Positions 12,278-22,158 of a stretch of 64,000 nt of DNA are shown one piece after another. Made by a program: the position numbers and the translations under genes. Numbering within the stretch: the first letter of the stretch is position 1; each line of letters opens with the position of its first letter. A model generated the notes under the pieces. It was not told the DNA's origin. It saw only the letters and a program-made list of their open reading frames with translations, and did not search any database. The DNA lies in assembly GCA_020912385.1 (NCBI GenBank), contig CP087206.1:3844001-3908000 (forward strand). The letters run 5' to 3'. Source of the DNA: Neofusicoccum parvum. Taxonomy: Eukaryota > Ascomycota > Dothideomycetes > Botryosphaeriales > Botryosphaeriaceae.

Positions 12278-13429
12278 AAGCCATTGTTGGCTACACTCCT
12301 TTCGTCGGTGTCCTTCGTGACTTCTTAGATGTCCGTGGTAGAGATCCCTACTCATGCGAAGGTAACATCCCTTCTTATCACGTTGACTTTAGACAACTGT
12401 TCTGTTGCACCTCAAGCCTCTGCTGTCGCTCCTTAATATTTGTCCAACTTCGCATATAATGAACCCAGGGTGACGGGCAATTGCAAGCAGGGCGGACTTA
12501 CTTCATCAGGAAAGACGGAGCCGCAAGGAAAATCGATGTACACATCGCAGAGAACTATACGATATTCTCAACCATGATCAAAGAGAGCGACGAGCTTTCA
12601 GACGATGGAGTTGTACCGCATCAGATGGGATATCGATACACCAGAGCTCAGGAAAAACTGAAGATCATCGAATCGAAGGTTATACGCGGACAGCAAGAGG
12701 TTCCCAAGGCAGCGAATAGAGCGTGGACGAAGCTACGAAACGAGAAGAGACGGATAAACAACGCAGACGGGCTTCCACAGCTGCCGCTCATGGCACCTCC
12801 GCACCCGGATAAATGCTGAAATTTCCTGCGCAGCTATACTTCACTTCAAAGTTCCTCCTCGTCGGAAATATAGACACCAGACAACCCCGTCGGCACCGCC
12901 GTCGCCGGTCTTCTGCCAGTAACGCTTCCAAAGTTGCTATTTGTGTCGCCGGTATCGGGCGGGAAAGAGGGGGTGGAGGCTACAACGCGGGGCTTGCGTA
13001 GTGGCATCTCTTTGGTTGGCGACTTGTGTTAGCACGCATGATCGGTGGGGAAATGGCTGGACTGGGCTTACTCTTGCGCCCCTGCGGCGAGCTCGCGGGT
13101 GTGGGCAGTGTTGGTTCTGCGCTGGAGGCGACGGAGGCCGAGAGGGAGGGTGTTGGGGATTTCGCAGGGCTCGGAGACTCGGAGGCGGCGTTTAGCCGTG
13201 GTGCTGGTGTTTGGCTACGGGGTGGAGAGGGCTGTTGGTTGGAGGTGGTTCGGGGGGTGCGCTTGGTTGAAGTGCGGCGATTTCGGTGATCTGTGTTGCT
13301 CGAAGACTTAGTACGGTAACCCTATGCCAGTATCAAGGGATTTTCAGCAGGGGCATAGGTGATGGAAGAGGAAATTTGAGTCTATTTTCTATGTCTATTG
13401 ATTCGGGAAACAACAGGGACTGACGTGAA
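12278..13429. other. Intergenic; one unassigned open frame
   Basis: This lies between the convergent HET (+) and dynamin-family (-) genes. An open frame at 12481-12819 on the plus strand encodes about 112 residues of ordinary, fairly charged composition (RTYFIRKDG near its start, RTKLRNEKRR-like basic end), but it opens with a TTG rather than an ATG and matches no family I know. It may be an old exon relic or chance. The region around 13000-13300 is G-rich and noncoding in appearance. Confidence 0.4.
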
Positions 13430-15793
13430 CTACCTACCGGTGGATGAACCGGGCAACGGCCGAGCTTGCTTGTTCAGAATCCGCATCCCTTCCTCCAAGC
13501 TCTTCAATCTTCCTTGAAGTGTGCTCCTCTCACTCTTGACATCATCGGTCTCAGAGGCCAGGTTCGCAAGAGTGTCGTCGTCCATTAAGGCGACGACGCT
13601 TGGCGAGAAAATTTCTTCAAGGCTGCTGACGAGACAACTCTCGACTGCTAGGGTAGCTGTATTGTCGATGAAGTTATTCAAAGCAACCTATCAAATGAGT
13701 CAGTGGGGAGAATACGAAATGCTACATGGGCTGTTCCGGACCTTGTAAAATGCCTCCATGCAGTAGTAAAGCTCGACGGAGGCGAACTCGTCCGCAGTAT
13801 CGGTCTCGGTTGAAGCAATCACACGAGCAAGGTCCTCCAGCGTTGTCTCCACCGTCGAAGTGCCGTATCGGAGGGCGAGGTTTTGAAGAATACCGTCCTG
13901 CAGCGGCTTTTTGCGAATCTGGTCCCTGTATTCTACAAATTGAGGGTGGTAGGTGATCAGGCAATTGGACTGATAGGGCTTCAGGAGCTCATCAATCTTG
14001 TCGAGTAACTGCTTCCGTATTCTGTCCATGGCTGGTTCGATATGGTCTTGCAGCAGTGCATAGAAGGTATTGCCCTCGGTAAGATGTCCCAGCAAAGTCT
14101 CCAGGAATCCAAGCGCGGTTTGCCACATGATGTCAGCGTGTTCTTTTGCAATCTTCCCCCATGGGCTCGATTGCTTTCGAAAGAGATTGTCAACTATAAG
14201 TGGGTTGAAAGTGCCCGGGAGCTCGCGTCCGCGGTTCGTCCGAACCACATTCTTAACCTCTTCAAGATACTCGGACCGTGTCATGACCTCGGGGTCCGGC
14301 GCAGCATTCTCAAGGGAGGATGATGAGCTACCGTATTTCCTTCGAGCACCGGATTCAGCGGCCTTTCTGTCGGTAATCTCGCGAAGGTGTCCATATGCCC
14401 GCATGACCCTCGCGAATTCGTCGTTGGAGTTCTGAATCACCGCTCGAAGGCGTCGCTCCTGGCTCTCCTCCTCTGGCTCCGTGAAGAAGCTGTTCTGGTA
14501 TAATCCGTTGACAGCCTCCAGAGTCATCCTCTCAAACGCCTTGCTGATGCTGACAAGATACGCCCTATGATCCTTCGGCGTCACCCGCGGCTCCCCGAGC
14601 CGATCAAGGTCGTCTTTGCAATCAGCGATACCCTTTCTGATCTCCTCAATCAGCACCGGCAGCTCCCTCCTAATCTGCTGCAGCAAAATGCCCCCCAGTC
14701 GCGTCCTCAGCGCATCAACCCCCACATGCGGCCTGACGATGCTCGCCCAAATCCCCTGGCTGAAAAACTCTCTCTCCGCCTTGTCTCTCTCATCGCTCCC
14801 CGCGTTCCTCATCGCGTGGTCTCGATTTCTGACGACGTGCCAGCCCAGCGCGAGATGGTGCTCCTGGTTCTTCGCGAGGCTGACCGCGACAGCCTCGTCC
14901 CCGCTGCCGACGACGACGCGATCGGGCTTCGTGATGATGCCGAGCGTGCGGGTGCCGTGCGGGTCGACCTCGCGGGCCAGGCTCAGGATGCCCTGGTTGG
15001 CGAAGTCGTTGATGGCCGAGACGACGGCGAGCACGACGGAACGCGGGTTCTGCATGTACGAGCGGACGAGCGCGCGGACGGTGCGCTTGTCGGCCGCCGT
15101 CTGGCCGCGCGTCTCCGTCTGGATCAGGCCCGGCAGGTCGACGATGGTCAGCGGCGGCCAGGCTGGCCCGCTGATGTCCAGGTGCAGCACGTCGTCGCTG
15201 ATCGACTTGTCGTGCTCCGGGTCGGACGGGTTCATGCATTGCTTGGCGGAGTCGATGAGTGCGGGGAAGTCGGCTGCGTTGGTGAAGGTCGCGGTGAAGC
15301 GCCTGAGGCGCGCGGCGTCGGCGTCGCTGCGCGAGGCGCCGGGGGTGATGGTGATCTTGACAGAGCTGCCGGGCGAGCGGCGCAGGGCGACTTCGGTGGC
15401 GAAGGTGGTGCAGATGCCGTCTTTGGTTGGGAAGGGGAGGTGCGTGATGGCTTCGAGGAGAGAGCTCTTGCCCGAGGACTGGTCGCCGCAGACGATCAGC
15501 TGCGGCAGGTTGATGTGCTTGCTGATGCCGTGGGCGCGGAGCTCGTCGATGGCGTCGAGGAGGCTGGTTTGGTCGCTGTTTTGCAGCTGGCCGAGGGCTT
15601 GTAGATCCTCGATTTGCGCGACCATTGGTTCTTTTGCCGGCTCTTCCAGCTGGACTTTTTCGAACTCGGCGGCGAGGTTGTCGGGCGAGTCTTCAAACAT
15701 GCCGGGAATTGATCTATTGAATTCAGGCATATCAAAGCTAGATTCGTGTGAGGTGTATAGTTGGGAAAGGAGTCGCGTGGGAACAGAAAACAT
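13430..15793 (-). CDS. Dynamin-family large GTPase (fungal Mx-like)
   Basis: Exon 1 is 15793-13742 and exon 2 is 13687-13430, separated by a 54-base intron with a CTGAC branch site, giving 769 residues. The GTPase domain has G1 GDQSSGKS at 103-110, G3 DLPG at 219-222 and G4 TKPD at 288-291, followed by the long helical stalk. The intron falls inside the GTPase effector region, where the LYYCMEAFYK segment joins VALNNFIDN, a typical dynamin GED join. Members of this group remodel membranes through GTP-driven self-assembly, and filamentous fungi carry several uncharacterised paralogues besides Vps1 and Dnm1. No transmembrane or PH domain is visible. A second possible ATG at 15730 (MPEFNRS) could be the real start. 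An alternative tiny last intron (13437-13395) would change the C-terminus. Confidence 0.93.
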
Positions 15794-17309
15794 TCGAGAC
15801 GTAGACAGGATGTGAGGGGAGAGGGGTGCTTGATTTGTTAAGCTTTAGCTGATCGAGACGTCCACTTTATACCCATGGATGCCTATACACGGGGTCCATA
15901 AAGAGAAAGAAAGTTTCGGGTGCCTAGCAAGCCGTTCCGTGTGCACCTTGGGTCGGGCCGCATGGAGGAGGCTATTCATAGAGCAACCCCACTCCATCAG
16001 CGATAGGACGTAGCCACCGTCTACTTGGTGGCCACTTGCAGTCTATGAAATCCAGGCAGCGAGGCCGAGTTGAAGCTGTTCTGAGACACCAGCCATGCAG
16101 TCTCCTTGGTGATCTGCGGAAAATACCCACAAAGGCGGCACTGCAGTGGAAAGCTGGCGCAGAGAGCACACGGCTTCATAAAAGTGATCCGACAGATGAT
16201 AAGCCTTATCATGGGGAGCGGAAGTATTCGTCTGCGTGTGGAAGTGCCGTGTATTATGTGGCAAGTTATTTTGAATTAATGCTTCAACTCCCCGGATCCT
16301 TGTTCTCACTGAAGTCAGATTGGGTAGGTGATAGCTGCAACAGCTCTCTCCGGACGGGCCCAGGGGCTGATCTGTTTCTCGAGGGGGTAGGGTGACGAGT
16401 TAGCGGCGGCTGTTTCCAATTCCGAGAGCATCACGAGTGCTGCGCCTACGTGCGTGATGATCTGCTCTTCCCTGCAGGGGCTGTAAAGGCGGTATTGGGC
16501 ACATGGCACATCGACCCGGCACTTTCAGACTATGAAACAGACAGCCACAGATTTAGAAAGCTCGAGCTTCCATAGGACGGCATGTTGGCGACAAAGTTGA
16601 CCGCATTTGGAGCAAATGGAAAGAAGTCACTGCAACTCAAGAGAGTGGTTAATGGCGTCGTTTCCAAGCTCTTCATGACCAACATACACCTCAAAGCATC
16701 CTGCCGGCAAATCCTGTAGCCGCTGCGCCGCGCAGAATGGTGATGGCCATCCTCTTTCTGGAGTCTAGCCCCCTTCCACGGTTCCCGGAGATCGGTATGC
16801 TGTGCCACACCAGCAAATCACGGGCGTGGACACGAGTAAGGCAAAGGCGCTTAGCGGCAGGCAGACCTCAACGTCACAGCGGATCAAACGCGGTCCATTG
16901 CATCGGTACGCGATGGCAGTGCTATTTCTGCCTTTCAGCCCCCAAACATTCGTCGTCGGACTCGTGGACTGCCTTGCTGTGCCGCACCCGCAAATCAGCG
17001 GCGACAGCTGCTATCAAGATGCATGGCGCTTAGCGGCAAACCGGAGAGCTGAGAGGATTCTGGAGGTCAAACGACAGCGGGACACCTGGCCCGCAGCCGC
17101 GGCTAGCAGCAATTGATGTTTCGACCGCGATAGGCAAATGGTCGACGCTGGTGTTGAGCGGGCGTCGGCGATCGGGCGGAGGAGACGAAGACGTGCGCCC
17201 CGTGCGGGATGACGTTTCACGCCAAGGCGGGGTGCGATGCGATGTTTGAGCTCCGCCTGCCTCGAAGCTCGACTCCCGCACACGCCGCGCCTGCCGACGA
17301 GCAGCAGCA
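15794..17309. other. Intergenic between divergent genes
   Basis: This 1.5 kb carries the promoters of the dynamin-family gene (-) and the ChaC gene (+). Only short, unconserved open frames are present, and I see no RNA gene or repeat. Confidence 0.5.
15865..15872 (-). promoter_or_regulatory. TATA box of the dynamin-family gene
   Basis: The minus strand reads GTATAAAG, 72-79 bases upstream of the first ATG at 15793. Strand and spacing fit a core promoter. Confidence 0.5.
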
Positions 17310-18407
17310 ATGGCCGAACCGCAGGAGGACTTCTGGCTGTTTGGCTACGGGTAAGCGCCCTGCTCCGCCTCCCTCGCTCCCGCTCCAGCTCCCTCCGCAA
17401 TTCTCTCACACGGCATCCCACCTGCAGAAGCCTGATATGGAAACCACCACCACACTTTGGTACCGCCTCCGCCTGAAGAGACGAGCTCCCCCGCCGCCGC
17501 CATGCTGAGCCACGCGCGAATTCCCTACAGACCAGCGCCTCCCCGGCTACATCGAAGGCTATGTCCGACGCTTTTGGCAGGTACGTCCGGACGCGGAGCC
17601 GACCGCCACGACACAAGACCGCAGTTGAGAACAGCCCAGAAGCGGCGCAGCGGCCCGCACGGCAAGAGCTAAGAGGCGCACGCACACCGCAGGCAAGGTA
17701 CGCGCCGTCGACCCCTGGCGCCCCCGCGGCACAGCAAGCAGGCAGCCAGACCCAAGGCTGACCACGCCTCAGCGAAGACCACCGCGGCACGCCCGAAGCG
17801 CCCGGTAGAGTCGCCACGCTGATCGACCGCGCCCACTGGGAAACCCTGACCGACCACGTACGCCTCACCCTCCTCCCGCCTCCGCCGAGAGCATTTTCCC
17901 CCGCCACTGACTCTCGCCCACCACCGCCAGCACGACGCCCCCGCCGAGAAGGTCTGGGGCGCCGCCTACCACATCCCGGCCTCGCACGCCGCGCGCGTCC
18001 GCGACTACCTCGACATCCGCGAGATCAACGGGTACAGCATCCAGTACACGCCCTTCCACCCGGCCGGCGGCGACCGCGCCCAGCCCATCCGCTGCCTCGT
18101 CTACATCGGGCTGCCGTCGAACCCGCAGTTCCTGGGCCCGCAGGACCCGCAGGCGCTGGCGGAGCACATCGTGGGGAGCAGGGGCCCGAGCGGCGAGAAC
18201 AAGGAGTACCTGTACCAGCTGGAGGAGGCGCTGGTGGGGCTGAGTGCCGAGAGCGGGGACGAGCATATCACGGATTTGGCGAGGAGGTGTCGGGAGGTGG
18301 AGGCGCGGGAGGGCGTGGAGGCGCGGGGGCAGGGGGCGAGAGAGGTTGTGGGGCATCCGCTGCACAAGGTCGGCAGTACGGAGGAGCAGGAGGAGGTGGA
18401 GAAGTAG
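17310..18407 (+). CDS. ChaC-type gamma-glutamylcyclotransferase with a 5-nt microexon
   Basis: Six exons, 17310-17350, 17428-17459, 17531-17580, 17693-17697, 17773-17857 and 17931-18407, give 229 residues. The enzyme family releases 5-oxoproline from glutathione in the cytosol. The cofactor-free fold's signature is assembled across introns: WLFGYGSLIWKP in exons 1-2, then DQRLPGYIEGYVRRFWQ in exon 3, DHRGTPEAPGRV in exon 5, and the W-G-AAYHIP region of exon 6. Exons 3 and 5 are out of phase if joined directly. The 5-base exon GCAAG between AG and GT adds Ala plus the first two bases of Ser and gives FWQASEDHRGT, which matches the family pattern FWQ-x-S-x-DHRG. Branch-like CTAAG and CTGAC precede the two acceptors. 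The last 40 or so residues are acidic and unconserved. Confidence 0.9.
17693..17697 (+). other. Predicted 5-nucleotide microexon of the ChaC gene
   Basis: The exon GCAAG is bounded by CCGCAG on the left and GTACGC on the right. The flanking introns are 17581-17692 (112 bases) and 17698-17772 (75 bases). Without it the frame meets a stop at TAG within exon 5. With it, a conserved Ala-Ser pair is restored exactly. Confidence 0.75.
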
Positions 18408-18929
18408 AGGAGGAGACATAGAAGGTAGAGAGTGTTAGAGTTAGCGTAGTGATTGGGGAGATGAAGACTAACTGAGAATGTTCCAGTCCTCCATTGGGAT
18501 ATTACGACTGTTCCGTTGACCAGCATCAAACGTTTGTGTCAGAGTAATACGTGAAGCTATAGTGGCCGCTTCGATCAACAGGTTTGTTGTATAACCGATT
18601 TGGATCTTGATGTTAACTTCAACTTCAAGGAAATTTTGGTAGCCGCCCTCGCAACTAAAATTGGAATCCCAACTGCTCTTTTGTGCATCTAAATCTGTGC
18701 TATTTATACCGAGTCTGATATAAAGCAGAAATTGGAGTTAGTCGATGGCGTTTTTTGCCACGAACCATATGCTCCAATTCACAAACTTGAGGGTGTTGAT
18801 ACTCAAGCATTGTGGGGGATCACAAATAATTCAAAAGAAATTCCATACCGCCAGGTAAAGTTGCGCTACAAACAAATGTACAAAGTAGGTTGCCCTTTTG
18901 CCCCCTATATCATCTCCGCGCACCTCTTT
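18408..18929. other. Intergenic between convergent genes
   Basis: This holds the 3' regions of the ChaC gene (+) and the complex I 49 kDa gene (-). It is more AT-rich than the flanking genes. No gene or RNA is seen. Confidence 0.6.
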
Positions 18930-20402
18930 TTACCTGTCAACCTCACCGAACACAAGATCCATCGTACCGATAATAGCCACGGCATCAGCCAGCAAGTGAC
19001 CTCTCGAGATCTGGTCGAAGCAGCCCAAGTGGGCGAATCCGGGAGCCCTGATCTTACACCGGTACGGCCTTTCGCTGCCGTCGCTGACGAGGTAGACACC
19101 CATCTCGCCCTTGGGTGCCTCGATGGCGCTGTAGGTCTCGCCCGGCGGGACCGAGTAGCCCTTGCTGTAGAGCAGGAAGTGGTGGATGAGGGCCTCCATG
19201 TTCTCCTTCATGGCGGCGCGGGGCGGGGGCGCGATCTTGTAGTCCTCGACCTTGACGGGGCCGGCGGGCATGTCGTTCAGGCACTGGTGGATGATGCGCA
19301 GGGACTGTCTGAACTCCTCCATGCGGCATAGGTAGCGGTCGTAGCAGTCGCCGTTCACGCCGACGGGGACGTCGAACTCGACCTTGTCGTAGGCGTCGTA
19401 CGGCTGCGACTTGCGAATGTCCCACGGGACGCCGGAACCACGAAGCATGACACCAGTGAAGCTGTAGTTGAGCGCGTCGGCGGCGGAGACGACACCAACG
19501 CCCTTCGTTCTGCCGATCCAGATACGGTTGTCCGTCAGAAGCTCCTCGGTCTCATCAATGCGGTCGCCAAACTGAGTGGCCCACTGGTAGATATCGTCCA
19601 ACAGGCCAATGGGCAGATCCTGGGAAACGCCACCGGGGCGGACGTAGGCGGCGTGGAGACGGGCACCGGAGACACGCTCGTAGAATTCCTGCAAAGCATC
19701 AATCCTCCATCCCCGACAATATCAATCCGCAAAACCAGCGCTTACCATGAGCTTCTCACGCTCTTCGAAGCCCCACAGGAAAGGTGTCAGGGCACCAACA
19801 TCCATGGCGTGCGAAAGGACGGACATGAGGTGGTTGAGGATGCGGGTAATCTCGCCAAACAGAGTCCGAATGTACTTGGCGCGTTCGGGAATGTCGACGT
19901 TCAGCAGCTTCTCGACAGCCAGCGAGTAGCACTGCTCGTTCGTCATCATAGAGACGTAGTCGAGACGGTCGAAGTAGGGCAGGGCCTGCAGGTATGTCCG
20001 GTACTCGATGAGCTTCTCGGTGCCGCGGTGCAGCAGGCCGACGTGGGGGTCGGAGCGGATGATCTCCTCGCCATTGAGCTCCAGAATCAGACGCAACACG
20101 CCGTGGGCGGCCGGATGCTGGGGTCCGAAGTTGACGGTGTAGTGGCGGATCTTGCGGCCCTTCGCGTCGGCCTCCTCGCTGTGCAGCGTCGTCTCGTTGA
20201 CCGGGGTCGCGTAGTCGGCTTCCGTCTCGACCAGCTGGGTGCCGCCGACGGCATGCTCGGCGTAGTGGCGGGGGAGCGAGGTGGAGATGGATCGGGCGAG
20301 GTTGTTGAAGCGCGGGAGACGGGTGCGCGAAGCCGGAGCGCGGGAGGCCGTGGCGAGCCTCCGCGCGCCATGGCCGGCGATTCTGGCAAGGGAGACGGGC
20401 AT
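18930..20402 (-). CDS. nuo-49: NADH:ubiquinone oxidoreductase 49 kDa subunit (NDUFS2/NuoD type)
   Basis: Exon 1 is 20402-19746 and exon 2 is 19688-18930, with a 57-base intron (GTAAGC ... TTTGCAG), giving 471 residues. This is the mitochondrial complex I peripheral-arm subunit that lines the quinone-binding cavity together with the PSST subunit. The N-terminus is Arg/Ala/Ser-rich with no acids, as expected of a mitochondrial presequence. Conserved segments are [35 protein letters not shown] near the exon 1 end, [18 protein letters not shown], and the family's usual C-terminal end [15 protein letters not shown] methionine six codons upstream (20420) is also possible. It is transcribed divergently from the AC40 polymerase gene, 520 bases away. 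Inverted CCAAT boxes lie upstream. Confidence 0.97.
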
Positions 20403-20922
20403 TGTCGCTGGTAGGAACAATGCCAGGCCCTGTGCAGGTCGATTGTCGGGGGCGACGTGCGGTGGAGTGGAGAGGCGATGGGCGGGAAGCTGTGTATCCG
20501 GGCGCCGTAAGGAAGAGTGGTGAAGTCAGCGACTCAGCGGCGGTGTTATTGGCTAGCGGGACCGCGCTCTCCAAGTGGCCAAACTCTGGCCAGCCGCGAA
20601 CAGCAAAGACGGGTGCAGAACACGGCTTCTTCTCGACTCGAATTGGTTTTAGCTAGTCAGAAATTATCGGACGGTCACTCGCGCATGCTAGACACGAATG
20701 GTGCTTCTATTTGACGGGCTGCGATATTTTGCCAGTGTGTGCATGCCGCGCTCTGCTGGCCAGTATTTCGCACCTCTGCTGCCATGCTGCAAAGCCGCTA
20801 GCAAGGGCGGTCACAGGCGGCAGCCATCAGGCCGGGGATCAACCGGCTTAGAAGTTCAGACTGTCGCAACTTTTTTCTATGCGCCCGCAGCAACCCTCTG
20901 CACAAACAATCCCCGAGACACC
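20403..20922. promoter_or_regulatory. Divergent promoter region, complex I 49 kDa and AC40 genes
   Basis: These 520 bases separate the two start codons. On the minus strand, toward the complex I gene, CCAAT boxes lie at 20548-20552 and 20642-20646. CCAAT elements bind the HAP complex, which activates respiratory genes in fungi, so they fit this gene; binding here is inferred. Confidence 0.45.
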
Positions 20923-22158
20923 ATGGTTCACGCACATTCGCCGACGCAGGAGGAGCTGGAGCGCCGTCGGGTATGTGCATTTCCGCTGCCGTTTACCCGT
21001 GCTTTGCTAATCCACCCCAGATTGTCGGCGTCCACGCTGAGCATGTCTCCAACATCTCGTCAACCGATTATCCCGGCCACTTTCCCGGCGAAGACCACCG
21101 TTGGAGCCTAGAGAAGTTCAAGAAGGTATGCGCTGGCCGTGCATCTTCTATGCGTTCACTATGCTCATGCTTTGTAGAACTTCCGCGTCGAATTCCACCA
21201 AAACGAGCAGTTCGAGTCCCAGTTCTCCCTCGTCGGCGTCGACGCCGCTATCGCAAACGCTTTCCGCCGCATTCTGATTGCCGAGCTCCCTACCCTCGCG
21301 ATTGAAGATGTCTACATTCTCAAAAACACCTCCATCATCCAGGACGAGGTGTTGGCCCACCGTCTGGGTCTCATCCCGTTGAAGGGCAGCCCGGAGGCCA
21401 TTAGGAACATGACGTGGTACAAAAAGGCCGAGTCCGGTGAAGACGAAAACCAGCACACCGACTATAACACGGTGGTTATGGAGCTCAACGTGCAATGCGA
21501 ATGGGCACCAAACGCGCGGGACATGGCAAAGAAGGGCGAGACGGACCCCAAGAAGCTCTTCATCAACTCCAGCGTCTACGCCCACCAGATCAAGTTCATC
21601 CCCACCGGCCGCCAGTCCGAGATCTTCGCCGGCGAGAACGCCATCCAGCCCGTGAACCCGGACATCCTGATCGCGAAGCTACGCCCCGGCCAGTCCATCA
21701 ACCTCTCGCTGCACTGCGTGAAGGGCATCGGCGCCGACCACGCCAAGTTCTCGCCCGTCGCGACCGCCACCTACCGCCTCCTGCCGCACATCGAGATCAC
21801 GAAGCCCATCCTGGGCGCGGATGCGCGCAAGTTTGCGCGCTGCTTCCCGCCGGGCGTCGTCGAGGAGGTCCCCGTCACCAAGGAGGAGGCGTCGAAGCCG
21901 GGCAGCCCTTACGCGGGCCACGAGGGCGAGAAGAAGGCTGTCATCGCCAACCCCTTTAACGACACCGTCACGCGCGAAGTGCTGCGCCATGATGAGTTCA
22001 AGGACAAGGTCAAGCTCGGCCGCGTGCGCGACCACTTCATCCTCAACGTCGAGAGCACCGGCCAGTTTGACAGCGATGACCTGTTCATCCAGAGCGTCAA
22101 GGCGCTCAAGGTCAAGTGCCAGGTTATGAAGAAGAACATGGAGAACCTGATGAGGTAG
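20923..22158 (+). CDS. RPC40: DNA-directed RNA polymerases I and III subunit AC40 (RPAC1)
   Basis: Exons 20923-20970, 21021-21125 and 21178-22158 give 377 residues. Both introns are phase 0 and have GTATG donors. The protein is the alpha-like subunit shared by RNA polymerases I and III in the nucleus, where it pairs with AC19 in the assembly platform. The N-terminal dimerisation domain shows FRVEFHQNEQFESQFSL, NAFRRILIAELPTLAIE and DVYILKNTSIIQDEVLAHR, the last being the conserved alpha-motif region. The insertion domain and the second half of the dimerisation domain follow. Length is close to fungal orthologues and somewhat longer than the yeast one. The start has a good context (ACACCATGG). 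Confidence 0.96.

Noticed and set aside
10850..12355. Long open frame antisense to the HET gene
   Set aside because: It is the mirror of the well-supported HET coding frame and has no motif of its own.
12481..12819. 112-codon frame downstream of the HET gene
   Set aside because: It begins with TTG, has no recognised domain and no clear splice partners, so it is mentioned in the intergenic note but not called as a gene.
14567..15815. Long plus-strand frames opposite the dynamin-family gene
   Set aside because: Antisense shadows of C-ending codon use in the GTPase domain; no recognisable product.
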